Below, piece after piece: positions 7,658 to 15,093 of a stretch of 35,178 bases of DNA; the stretch's first letter is position 1, and the number at the start of each line of letters is the position of its first letter. The notes below the pieces were generated by a model. That model did no database searches. It was not told the DNA's origin and worked only from the letters and a program-made list of their open reading frames with translations. Origin of the DNA: Bacillota bacterium (lineage in GTDB: Bacteria > Bacillota > Clostridia > Clostridiales > Clostridiaceae); contig JAEZAL010000128.1 of assembly GCA_023427705.1 (NCBI GenBank), positions 1 to 35,178 on the forward strand, in the 5' to 3' direction. The translations under genes and the position numbers were made by a program.

Positions 7658-9265
7658 TTAAAAACCACCAGATGATCCACCACCGCCACCATTAAATCCA
7701 CTGCCTGACGAAAAGCTACTAAAACTATTATTTCCTCCATTATTCGAAGAATTACTTATCTTTTCTTCTGTAGAAGAATGTATTTTATCAAATAAAAAGT
7801 AATTATTCATATAAAAGTAGTAATAGCTATTTTGGTTAATGCTATTTTCTTTTGGATAAATATCTAAATCAATATAATCAATGCCCAATGCAGATGAGTA
7901 AACAATAGATTCTTTAATATTTAAAATATCTTTCTGTTCAATTAGAGATAATAAATGTTTTTTATAGGCATCCCATTTTAAATACTTATCATAAGCTTCA
8001 TTATTTAAAACTTCCTTATTCCTAATAGTAGTATATAAATTAAGTCTTCTACCATCTATTTTAATTTGATTTATAAAATCCCAATAAGAATTATTAAATT
8101 TTTTAGCTTTCTTAGAGCTATTTTCAACAAGTTTTTTTATTGAAAGTAAATTAAATTCATTATTTTCATTTTCATATTTTTTAAACCAATTAATTAGTAT
8201 TTTTAAGTGGGGATAATCACAATCATAAACATCTTTAATTCTAGTAAATATTATATTTTCAAGATTACTATCTTTATCTAAAGAAGTATTTAATTTATAT
8301 ATTCCTATATTAGCAAGATATAATAATGTTGAAGGTACAAGAGACCAACATATATTGTTTTTATTATAAATATACGCTACTATAGTTGGACTTTCATTAG
8401 ATGGCGGAAAAAGCAAGTATTCTTCATTAGTAAAAGGATATTGAGAACGATATTCCTCCAATTCCTTATTGAATAGTTTCTTATTGCGTTTATAAACAAG
8501 ATAAAAAACTAATGAAATAATAGCAATTAATATGAATGAAGGAACTAAGAAAAATGGATTAAATTTATCTTCGCCTATACTAGCTTCATTATAGTAAGTA
8601 TCAATAGGAGTTACACTTAAGAAATCTTTTTGAAATCTTAACTTAATTCCTATGTCAGAAGTTAGGTTATTTCCAGTTATTATAATTCTATCTTCAGTTG
8701 TTTCAGTATTAAAACTTCCGTCTCCAAAAACAATATAATAAAGATCGTTAGCATTAAATATAGAATTATTAAGTTTTAAATTTAAATTAACTTTATTTAC
8801 AGGTGTATCAGAAGAGGCAGTATAGAAACTCCAATATAAAGAACTGTAGTCTTTATATTTTTCAGCTACATTTTTTGCTGTATATTTAATATTAAATTTC
8901 TTTTCTTCATTAGAACTTTTTGAGTATACTTTAATTTGGATTTTATCATCATATTCTAAAATTTCATAACTATCTTCTGATTCATCATTCTTAAGTTCCA
9001 AAGAATTAGAACCAGTTGAGTCAATAACTAATACTTCTGAAATATTATATCCTTCAGAACCTTTTAAATTTAAGTCTATATATATTCCGTTAAAGTCACC
9101 ATTAAAATTATAAATAAAAGTTTCATCTACATATACATCACCATTTTCTTTTATTTCAGCATTTATAGAAAGATTATTGATATTGTATGACCTTGAATCA
9201 GCTGATACATTTATGGGAATTAGCAAAAGTAGAAAAGTGGTTAAAGCTAATATTATTTTTTTCAA
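7658..9265 (-). CDS. DUF2207 domain-containing membrane protein
   Basis: The 535-residue product has an N-terminal signal peptide (MKKIILALTTFLLLLIPINVSA, cleavage probably after residue 22) followed by an extracytoplasmic beta-rich region of about 200 residues (YNINNLSINAEIKENGDVYVD onward), which is the DUF2207 module. One membrane helix lies at about 242-263 (FFLVPSFILIAIISLVFYLV), leaving a cytoplasmic C-terminal half. The end is a Ser/Gly-rich tail with GGGGGSSGGF, common in this family. The start codon is TTG at 9263-9265 with AAGGGGGAA a few bases upstream; it is chosen because the signal peptide begins exactly there. Function of the family is unknown. It is transcribed away from the next gene. 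Confidence 0.88.
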   Translation of the reverse strand: MKKIILALTTFLLLLIPINVSADSRSYNINNLSINAEIKENGDVYVDETFIYNFNGDFNGIYIDLNLKGSEGYNISEVLVIDSTGSNSLELKNDESEDSYEILEYDDKIQIKVYSKSSNEEKKFNIKYTAKNVAEKYKDYSSLYWSFYTASSDTPVNKVNLNLKLNNSIFNANDLYYIVFGDGSFNTETTEDRIIITGNNLTSDIGIKLRFQKDFLSVTPIDTYYNEASIGEDKFNPFFLVPSFILIAIISLVFYLVYKRNKKLFNKELEEYRSQYPFTNEEYLLFPPSNESPTIVAYIYNKNNICWSLVPSTLLYLANIGIYKLNTSLDKDSNLENIIFTRIKDVYDCDYPHLKILINWFKKYENENNEFNLLSIKKLVENSSKKAKKFNNSYWDFINQIKIDGRRLNLYTTIRNKEVLNNEAYDKYLKWDAYKKHLLSLIEQKDILNIKESIVYSSALGIDYIDLDIYPKENSINQNSYYYFYMNNYFLFDKIHSSTEEKISNSSNNGGNNSFSSFSSGSGFNGGGGGSSGGF

Positions 9266-9322
9266 TATAATTCCCCCTTTTTTATAGAAATAAAGTACAC
9301 ATTATATATTATAATTTAAACA

Positions 9323-9350
9323 TTTACAAATTGCACTATGTATGTATAAT
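9323..9350 (+). promoter_or_regulatory. Sigma-A-type promoter of the DUF7916-like gene
   Basis: TTTACA at 9323-9328 and TATAAT at 9345-9350, 16-base spacer, about 31 bases before the TTG start at 9382. Confidence 0.65.
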
Positions 9351-9381
9351 ATTATATATAATAGCAAAAGGAGTGATTTAC

Positions 9382-10329
9382 TTGAAAAGAATCTTTGAAT
9401 TAACAACAAAGGATATTGAGACAATTAATAAAGATGAATTAAAAGAAATAATTAAGGGATCAGAAGGTAGGACTGTAATGTCTGAATGTATCATTAGTTA
9501 TACTCCATATATTAGAGAAGTATCAAATTTAGAGCTTGCTTCAAGTTTTGGTGCAGATATGTTAACTTTAAATACTTTTGATTTTGAAAAACCATTTATA
9601 TTTGGTATAGATGGAGGAAATATTTTACTAAATGATTTAGGGAAAATAGCAGAGATATACGAAGATAGCGTAAAAAGAAATTTAAATGATAAAAATTATA
9701 TTAAAAATATTAAAAAATTAGTTGGTAGATTAATAGGAGTAAATTTAGAACCAGTACCAGAAGGAAGTACTTATCAAAAAGGTTTTACATTAAACGAATA
9801 TAGTCTTAAAAAAGTTAAAGAGTATGGATTTGATTATATTGTAATAACAGGAAATCCAAATACAGGAGTTAATGCTGAAACAATATGCAATGGAATAAAA
9901 CTAGCTAAGGAAATATTAGGAGAAGATACATTAATTATAGCTGGTAAAATGCATGGTGCAGGTAGTGGAAATATATATGATGAAGAAACTATAAAAGGAT
10001 TTATAGATGCTGGTGCAGATGTAGTATTAATTCCAGCGCCAGGTACAGTGCCAGGATTTGATTTAACTCTAGCAAAAGATATTATTTCTATGATACATAA
10101 TAATGGTGCATTAGCAATGACAACAATAGGTACATCTCAAGAAGGTTCAAGTAAATCAGTTATAGAACAAATTGCTTTAAATTCTAAGATGGCAGGAGCA
10201 GATATTCAACATATAGGAGATTGTGGAACTTTTGGTATGGCTTTACCAGAAAATATTATGGCATTATCTACTACAATTAGAGGAATAAGACATACATATA
10301 GAAGAATGGCTCAATCTATATTAAGATAA
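9382..10329 (+). CDS. TIM-barrel-like protein, DUF7916 (PEP-phosphonomutase-annotated) family
   Basis: The 315-residue product has repeating beta-alpha units typical of a TIM barrel: EGRTVMSECIISYTPY, ASSFGADMLTLNTFDF, GRLIGVNLEPVPEG, YGFDYIVITGNPNTGVN, TLIIAGKMHGAG, AGADVVLIPAPGTVPGF and GADIQHIGDCGTFGMALPE. I associate these with a family often annotated as PEP phosphonomutase or DUF7916, but no reaction is experimentally secure to my knowledge. The start is the TTG at 9382 with AAAAGGAG eight bases upstream; the longer frame from 9331 runs across the promoter and is rejected. The gene ends with a stem-loop. The hydantoinase follows 135 bases later but under a different type of promoter, so a shared pathway is only a possibility. 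Confidence 0.75.
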   Translation: MKRIFELTTKDIETINKDELKEIIKGSEGRTVMSECIISYTPYIREVSNLELASSFGADMLTLNTFDFEKPFIFGIDGGNILLNDLGKIAEIYEDSVKRNLNDKNYIKNIKKLVGRLIGVNLEPVPEGSTYQKGFTLNEYSLKKVKEYGFDYIVITGNPNTGVNAETICNGIKLAKEILGEDTLIIAGKMHGAGSGNIYDEETIKGFIDAGADVVLIPAPGTVPGFDLTLAKDIISMIHNNGALAMTTIGTSQEGSSKSVIEQIALNSKMAGADIQHIGDCGTFGMALPENIMALSTTIRGIRHTYRRMAQSILR

Positions 10330-10334
10330 TTATT

Positions 10335-10366
10335 AAAATGATAATAAATACTCTCAAAATGATAAT
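10335..10366 (+). promoter_or_regulatory. Direct repeat upstream of the sigma-54 promoter (possible activator site)
   Basis: AAAATGATAAT occurs at 10335-10345 and again at 10356-10366, 21 bp apart, so both copies face the same side of the helix. They lie about 55-85 bp upstream of the -24/-12 element, where enhancer-binding proteins often bind. The second copy also partly resembles a Fur-type 7-1-7 site (TGATAATGATT), so the bound protein is open. Confidence 0.35.
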
Positions 10367-10383
10367 GATTTTTGGGAGTATTT
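10346..10383 (+). terminator. Stem-loop after the DUF7916-like gene, probable terminator
   Basis: AAATACTCTCAAAA pairs with TTTTGGGAGTATTT (14 bp with one G-U pair) around an 11-base loop. The U-tract is poor (TTTCAATATTTAT), so efficiency is uncertain. It overlaps one copy of the direct repeat. Confidence 0.5.
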
Positions 10384-10406
10384 CAATATTTATAATTACT
10401 TTTTAT

Positions 10407-10422
10407 TGGCATGAAGGTTGCT
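10407..10422 (+). promoter_or_regulatory. Sigma-54 (-24/-12) promoter of the hydantoinase gene
   Basis: TGGCAT (10407-10412), five bases, then TTGCT (10418-10422) match the sigma-54 consensus TGGCAC-N5-TTGCW with a single change and exact GG-to-GC spacing. Transcription would start near 10433, about 30 bases before the ATG at 10465. No good -35/-10 pair is seen in the same interval. Confidence 0.75.
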
Positions 10423-10464
10423 TGCTTATAAGTATAAATAAATTTTGAAAGAGAAGTGAATGGA

Positions 10465-11841
10465 ATGTCTTTGCTAATAAAAAATGGAACAATTGTTACA
10501 GCTAGCGATACATATATCGGTGATATTTATATTGAAGATGGAATTATTAAAGAAATTGGCACGAATTTAAATATATCTAGTGATGAAATCATTGATGCTA
10601 AAGGTAAATATGTTATTCCTGGTGGTGTAGATGTTCATACGCATTTAAATCTTGATGTAGGTATAGCTATAGCTAATGATGATTTTTATACTGGAACAAT
10701 AGCAGCTGCTTGTGGTGGAACAACAACGATTATTGATCATATGGGTTTTGGACCAAAGGGTTGTAATTTAAAACACCAAGTGGATGTATATCATGGGTAT
10801 GCAGATGGTAATGCTGTTGTTGATTATGGTTTTCATGGAGTTATTCAACATATAAATGATGAAATTTTAGATGAAATGGAAAGTATAGTTAAAGAAGAAG
10901 GTATACCAAGTTTTAAAGTGTATCTAACATACGATTATATGTTGGAAGATGAGTATGTTTTAAAGGTTCTAAAGAGATTAAAAGAACTTGGGGGAATAAC
11001 CACAGTTCATTGTGAAAATCATGGTAGTATAAAAGTGCTAAAAGAACATTTTGTGAAAATTGGGTGTACAAGTCCTAAATATCATCCTTTAAGTAGACCT
11101 TCAGAAGCAGAAGGAGAAGCTATTAATAGAATGATTAATTTATCTAAAATTGTAGAGAATGCACCTTTATATGTAGTCCATCTATCTTCTAAAATAGGAT
11201 TAAGTTATATAAAAATGGCTACAGAGAGAGGGGAAAATGTTTATGCAGAAACATGTCCTCAATATTTAGTTTTAGATGATAGTAAATATGAAGAAGATAA
11301 TAATGAAGGATTAAAGTACATTATGAGTCCTCCTTTAAGAAAAAGGGAAGATATTGAAGCTTTATGGAAGGGAATAAATGATGGATATATAAAAACAATA
11401 GCAACTGACCATTGTCCATTTTCTTTTAGTACAGATAAGCAACTTGGAAAAAATGATTTCACTAAATGTCCTAATGGAGCACCTGGAATTGAAGAAAGAA
11501 TGCCTCTAATTTTCTCAGAAGGAGTAATGAAAAATAAGATAAGTATTAATAAATTTGTTGAAGTATGCTCAACAAACCCTTCAAAGATATTTGGTTTGTA
11601 TCCTAAAAAGGGAACAATACAAGTTGGATCTGATGGAGATATAGTAATAGTAGATCCTAATATAGAAAAAGTGTTAACAATTAAAGATTTACATTCTAAT
11701 GTAGACTATACAGCTTATGAAGGAATAAAAGTAAAAGGATATCCTGTATATACTATTTTAAGAGGTGAAATTATAGCTAAGGATAATAAGTTTATTGGGA
11801 AAAAAGGTTATGGACAGTTTTTAAAAAGAAAAATCAAATAA
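10465..11841 (+). CDS. hydA: Dihydropyrimidinase / D-hydantoinase-type amidohydrolase
   Basis: A 458-residue cyclic amidohydrolase, the usual family length. Metal ligands are complete: His58 and His60 in VDVHTHL, the carboxylated lysine at about 150 in SFKVYLTYDY, His in TTVHCENHG, His in VVHLSSKIG and Asp in IATDHCPFS. PGGVDVHTH and GTIQVGSDGDIVIVDP are standard family landmarks. The enzyme opens cyclic ureides such as dihydropyrimidines or hydantoins; the physiological substrate is not determined. I chose the ATG at 10465 because homologues begin MSLLIKNGT; a GTG three codons upstream is less likely. It is a single gene between a sigma-54 promoter and a terminator, without dihydropyrimidine dehydrogenase or beta-ureidopropionase genes next to it. 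Confidence 0.92.
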   Translation: MSLLIKNGTIVTASDTYIGDIYIEDGIIKEIGTNLNISSDEIIDAKGKYVIPGGVDVHTHLNLDVGIAIANDDFYTGTIAAACGGTTTIIDHMGFGPKGCNLKHQVDVYHGYADGNAVVDYGFHGVIQHINDEILDEMESIVKEEGIPSFKVYLTYDYMLEDEYVLKVLKRLKELGGITTVHCENHGSIKVLKEHFVKIGCTSPKYHPLSRPSEAEGEAINRMINLSKIVENAPLYVVHLSSKIGLSYIKMATERGENVYAETCPQYLVLDDSKYEEDNNEGLKYIMSPPLRKREDIEALWKGINDGYIKTIATDHCPFSFSTDKQLGKNDFTKCPNGAPGIEERMPLIFSEGVMKNKISINKFVEVCSTNPSKIFGLYPKKGTIQVGSDGDIVIVDPNIEKVLTIKDLHSNVDYTAYEGIKVKGYPVYTILRGEIIAKDNKFIGKKGYGQFLKRKIK

Positions 11842-11879
11842 ATTCACTAATTAAATAAAAATATATTATAATATAAATA

Positions 11880-11909
11880 AAATCTCTTCTTTTTAGAAGG
11901 GATTTTTTT
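11880..11909 (+). terminator. Terminator after the hydantoinase gene
   Basis: AAATCTCTTCT pairs with AGAAGGGATTT (11 bp, one G-U pair), loop TTTT, followed by TTTTA. Confidence 0.85.
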
Positions 11910-11945
11910 ATTCTTTAAGTATTTATATTATAAGGGGGCAATAAA

Positions 11946-12941
11946 ATGAATGATAGTTTTACAATAATTAATGATTTAAAGAAAAGAATATTGGTTATAG
12001 ATGGGGCAATGGGAACTAATATTCAAAGTTATATGTTAAAGGAAGAGGATTTTAGAGGAGAATTATTAAAAGAATTTCCTTTTAACCAAAAAGGAAATAA
12101 TGATTTATTAAGTTTAACTAAACCAGATATTATAAAAAATATACATAGAAGATTTATAGAAGCTGGTGCAGATATAATTGAAACAAACACATTCAATTCT
12201 AATAGAATTTCACAAAGTGACTTTAATCTTAAAGAATTAGTATATGAATTAAACTATACAAGTGCAAAAATTGCTAGAGAAGTATGTGATGAATTTACAT
12301 ATAAAGATGGTAAAAAAAGATATGTTGCTGGGTCAGTTGGACCAACAAATAAAATGGCTTCTAAATATCATAATGAAGAATTAGCAATAAGAAATATTAA
12401 TTTTGATGAGTTGAAAAAAGTTTATATAGAACAAATTAATGCATTAATAGATGGTGGGATAGATATAGTTTTAATTGAGACTATTATTGATTCATTGAAT
12501 GCAAGAGCAGCAATAATTGCTGCAAATGAAGTTTATGATGATAAAAATAAAGTTTTACCTATTATGATTTCAGCAACAATTAATGATAAATTTGGAAGAA
12601 TAATATCTGGCCAAGATATAATTTCTTTTGCAAATTCTATTAGAGATAATAATGTAATATCAATTGGACTAAATTGTTCTTTTGGTGCTAAAGAATTAAT
12701 ACCATTTATAAAAGAACTTTCAGAATCACAGGATTTATTTATTTCGGTTTATCCTAATGCAGGTTTACCAAATAAACTTGGATTTTATGATGATTCGCCT
12801 GAAAAAATGGCAGGTTATATAGAAAAAATGATAAAAGAAAGTTATATTAATATGGTTGGAGGTTGTTGTGGAACAACTTATGAACATATTAAAGAGATAT
12901 CTAAAATAGCTAAAAAATACAAACCAAGAATAATTAAATAA
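11946..12941 (+). CDS. Homocysteine S-methyltransferase, stand-alone MetH N-terminal domain
   Basis: The 331-residue barrel aligns with the homocysteine-binding module of cobalamin-dependent methionine synthase: RILVIDGAMGTNIQSY, the FRGE motif, GNNDLLSLTKPDII and AGADIIETNTFNSNRI. The three zinc ligands are Cys244 (GLNCSFGA) and Cys307-Cys308 (GGCCGT). It therefore should bind zinc and homocysteine. The protein stops right after this domain; the pterin-binding, cobalamin-binding and activation domains of MetH are absent, and the following 312 bases contain no remnant. It may accept methyl groups from a separate corrinoid/pterin protein, from S-methylmethionine (MmuM-like), or be part of a split MetH. 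ATG follows AAGGGGG. No S-box or T-box leader was seen. Confidence 0.85.
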   Translation: MNDSFTIINDLKKRILVIDGAMGTNIQSYMLKEEDFRGELLKEFPFNQKGNNDLLSLTKPDIIKNIHRRFIEAGADIIETNTFNSNRISQSDFNLKELVYELNYTSAKIAREVCDEFTYKDGKKRYVAGSVGPTNKMASKYHNEELAIRNINFDELKKVYIEQINALIDGGIDIVLIETIIDSLNARAAIIAANEVYDDKNKVLPIMISATINDKFGRIISGQDIISFANSIRDNNVISIGLNCSFGAKELIPFIKELSESQDLFISVYPNAGLPNKLGFYDDSPEKMAGYIEKMIKESYINMVGGCCGTTYEHIKEISKIAKKYKPRIIK

Positions 12942-13253
12942 AGTTATTAAGGTAATTTTATAGAGTGTATTTTTAAAATTGTTGTAATTATATTTAATAT
13001 CTATAAAATCAATAATAAATGAATTTAAAGAAATATATTTGTGCAAAAAATGTAATTATATCCAATAAAATACAAATATATTTTGCATATATTTTTATAA
13101 AAAACAGTAAAAGTACGTTAAGTGGTAAAATATTAAATAATTAGCTAATATTTAGTCATTATTCTAATATATTCAATATTCTATGAATTTGAATATATGA
13201 ATTTTTGGTGTATTATATAATTAAGTATAATATAGAAGAAAAGGAGATTGTGA
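12942..13253 (+). other. 312-base AT-rich intergenic region before ackA
   Basis: No gene or clear terminator is visible here. A near-palindrome at about 13165-13197 pairs AATATATTCAA with TTGAATATAT around an inner ATTC/GAAT. Candidate -10 boxes for ackA are TATAAT at 13226-13231 and TATTAT at 13211-13216, the latter 16 bases after TTGAAT at 13189-13194. The hairpin's right arm overlaps that -35, so it could be an operator. Confidence 0.4.
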
Positions 13254-14453
13254 ATGAAAACGTTAGTTATTAATTGTGGAAGTTCTTCTTTAAAATATCA
13301 ATTAATTGATATGAATACAGAAACTTCATTAGTGCAAGGATTAGTTGAAAGAATAGGGATAGATGGGTCAATCCTAACTCAAAAAGTTGAAGGAAAAGAA
13401 AAATATATTATTAAAGAGGATATGGAAAATCATAAGGCAGCAATAAAACATGTTTTAAATGCACTTGTAGATGACAAGCATGGAGTAATTAAATCCATGG
13501 ATGAAATAGGTGCAGTTGGACATAGAGTTGTTCACGGTGGAGAAAAATATTCTGATTCAGTAGTTATAGATGAAAATGTATTACAATCTATAAGAGATTG
13601 TATAGCATTAGCTCCATTACATAATCCACCTAACATAATAGGAATTGAAGCTTGTAGAGACCTTATGCCTAATACTCCAATGGTAGCTGTATTTGATACT
13701 GCATTCCATCAAACTATGCCTAAGCAAGCATATATTTGTCCATTACCATATGAATTATATGAAGAATTTGGAATAAGAAAATATGGTTTCCATGGAACTT
13801 CACATAAGTATGTTTCTCAAAAAGTTGCAGAAGTTATGGGTAAGGATATAAAAGATATAAAAATAATAACATGTCACTTAGGTAATGGATGTTCTCTTGC
13901 TGCAATAAAGGGAGGAGAATCTATAGATACTTCAATGGGATTTACACCACTTGCTGGAGTTATGATGGGGACAAGAGCAGGAAGTATAGACCCTTCAGTA
14001 ATTAGCTTCCTAGTTGAAGAACAAGGATATAGCATGAATGAAGTTGATGAAATATTAAATAAAAAATCTGGAGTTCTAGGAATATCTGGAATATCTTCAG
14101 ATTTTAGAGATGTGCTAGAAGAATCAGAAAAGGGTAATGAAAGAGCTAAGCTTGCTTTAGATATATTTAATTATAAAGTAAGAGGACAAATTGCTTCTTA
14201 TGCTGGCATAATGGGTGGAGTAGATGTAATAGTCTTTACTGCAGGCATAGGAGAAAATTCTTCGGTAACAAGAAGAGAATGTTTAAGAGGACTAGAATTC
14301 TTTGGATTTGAAATAGATGATGAGAAAAATTCAACAAGAGGTAAAATTCAGGAGATATCAACTGAAGATTCTAAGATAAAAGTATTTGTAATACCTACTA
14401 ATGAAGAACTTATGATTGCTAGAGATACAGTTAAACTAATTGATAATAAATAA
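13254..14453 (+). CDS. ackA: Acetate kinase
   Basis: The 399-residue enzyme interconverts acetyl phosphate plus ADP with acetate plus ATP, the ATP-yielding last step of acetate fermentation. Family landmarks are all present: NCGSSSLKYQL at the N-terminus, VGHRVVHGGEKY, FDTAFHQTMP, KYGFHGTSHKYVS, the adenosine/phosphate loop HLGNGCSLAAIKGG, GVMMGTRAGSIDP, GISGISSDFRD and FTAGIGENS. The ATG follows AAAAGGAG. In many clostridia pta directly precedes ackA; here the upstream gene is the homocysteine methyltransferase and no pta is within the window. The gene has its own promoter region and a terminator. Confidence 0.98.
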   Translation: MKTLVINCGSSSLKYQLIDMNTETSLVQGLVERIGIDGSILTQKVEGKEKYIIKEDMENHKAAIKHVLNALVDDKHGVIKSMDEIGAVGHRVVHGGEKYSDSVVIDENVLQSIRDCIALAPLHNPPNIIGIEACRDLMPNTPMVAVFDTAFHQTMPKQAYICPLPYELYEEFGIRKYGFHGTSHKYVSQKVAEVMGKDIKDIKIITCHLGNGCSLAAIKGGESIDTSMGFTPLAGVMMGTRAGSIDPSVISFLVEEQGYSMNEVDEILNKKSGVLGISGISSDFRDVLEESEKGNERAKLALDIFNYKVRGQIASYAGIMGGVDVIVFTAGIGENSSVTRRECLRGLEFFGFEIDDEKNSTRGKIQEISTEDSKIKVFVIPTNEELMIARDTVKLIDNK

Positions 14454-14470
14454 ATTTAATATAAAAAGGA

Positions 14471-14505
14471 AAGCAGATCAAATATGGTCTGCTTACTTTT
14501 ATTTA
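14471..14505 (+). terminator. Terminator after ackA
   Basis: AAGCAGATC pairs with GGTCTGCTT (9 bp, one G-U pair), six-base loop, followed by ACTTTTATTT. Confidence 0.75.
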
Positions 14506-14813
14506 TTATCTGTAGAAATTAAAGAAAATCTATTTAAAAGAAAAAAATATGTATGTGATTTTAAGTTAGATATTTATAGTAATAAGCTTGTAGATATAGT
14601 AATAATACAAAATATGAATGAAAACCTAGTAAACAATATAAATAAAAATTTAATTTTATAAAATTAAATTTTGCAAAACTTAAAATAATATTAAGTAAAT
14701 TAAAGATAATAAAAGATAATAGGTAGTATTTTAAAGAATTGAGGTTTGAGAATAATAAATACTCCTAATATAATTAAACTATAGAAATAGTAATATAAAA
14801 GGAGATTAAAATT
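14506..14813 (+). other. 308-base intergenic region with an all-AT palindrome
   Basis: Apart from the DUF1450 promoter near its right end, this stretch has no gene I can support. It contains a perfect 28-base palindrome at 14645-14672 (arm AAAATTTAATTTTA) made only of A and T. An open frame crosses the left part but has no start or ribosome binding site. Confidence 0.5.
14746..14774 (+). promoter_or_regulatory. Sigma-A-type promoter of the DUF1450 gene
   Basis: TTGAGA at 14746-14751 and TATAAT at 14769-14774 with a 17-base spacer, about 40 bases before the ATG. Confidence 0.7.
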
Positions 14814-15005
14814 ATGATAACAGTTTGTCCAGTTTGTTCAGGAATAGATATAGAGAAGTTAGAGTTAAAGTTCGGAAGTGACAATGTTGAAGTTGGTTGT
14901 ATAGGAGAATGTGGTGGAAGAGATGGACTTGTAATCGGATATGCAAACGGAAACTACATTGAAACAGAAACTGAAGAAGAATTTATACAAAAAATTGAAG
15001 AATAA
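14814..15005 (+). CDS. DUF1450 family small cysteine protein
   Basis: A 63-residue protein with Cys5 and Cys8 in VCPVCSG and Cys29 and Cys33 in GCIGECGGRDG. This spacing and the phrase VEVGCIGECG match the DUF1450 group (relatives of Bacillus YuzB), whose C-terminal half resembles thioredoxin-like [2Fe-2S] proteins. A metal or iron-sulfur role is plausible but unproven. The protein is acidic, without export signals. ATG follows AAAAGGAG; the gene is a single unit between its own promoter and terminator. Confidence 0.8.
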   Translation: MITVCPVCSGIDIEKLELKFGSDNVEVGCIGECGGRDGLVIGYANGNYIETETEEEFIQKIEE

Positions 15006-15010
15006 TTGAC

Positions 15011-15040
15011 AAACCTTAGATTTAATGTCTAAGGTTTTTT
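15011..15040 (+). terminator. Terminator after the DUF1450 gene
   Basis: AAACCTTAGA pairs with TCTAAGGTTT (10 bp), seven-base loop, followed by TTTCTTTG. Confidence 0.85.
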
Positions 15041-15042
15041 CT

Positions 15043-15071
15043 TTGATTTTTCTTTAATTTATATGTATTAT
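15043..15071 (+). promoter_or_regulatory. Sigma-A-type promoter of the EamA transporter gene
   Basis: TTGATT at 15043-15048 and TATTAT at 15066-15071 with a 17-base spacer, directly after the preceding terminator. Confidence 0.55.
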
Positions 15072-15093
15072 ATACAAGGGAGGAATGATAAAA

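Noticed and set aside
9331..9381. N-terminal hydrophobic extension of the DUF7916-like protein
   Set aside because: These codons cover the -10 box and the ribosome binding site; the TTG at 9382 is preceded by AAAAGGAG and begins the conserved part.
12765..13046. Minus-strand 93-codon frame over the end of the homocysteine methyltransferase gene
   Set aside because: Phe/Ile/Asn-rich product typical of antisense AT-rich sequence, no ribosome binding site, and overlaps a well supported gene.
14440..14661. A 73-codon plus-strand open frame after ackA
   Set aside because: It begins inside the end of ackA, reads straight through the ackA terminator hairpin and has no ribosome binding site.
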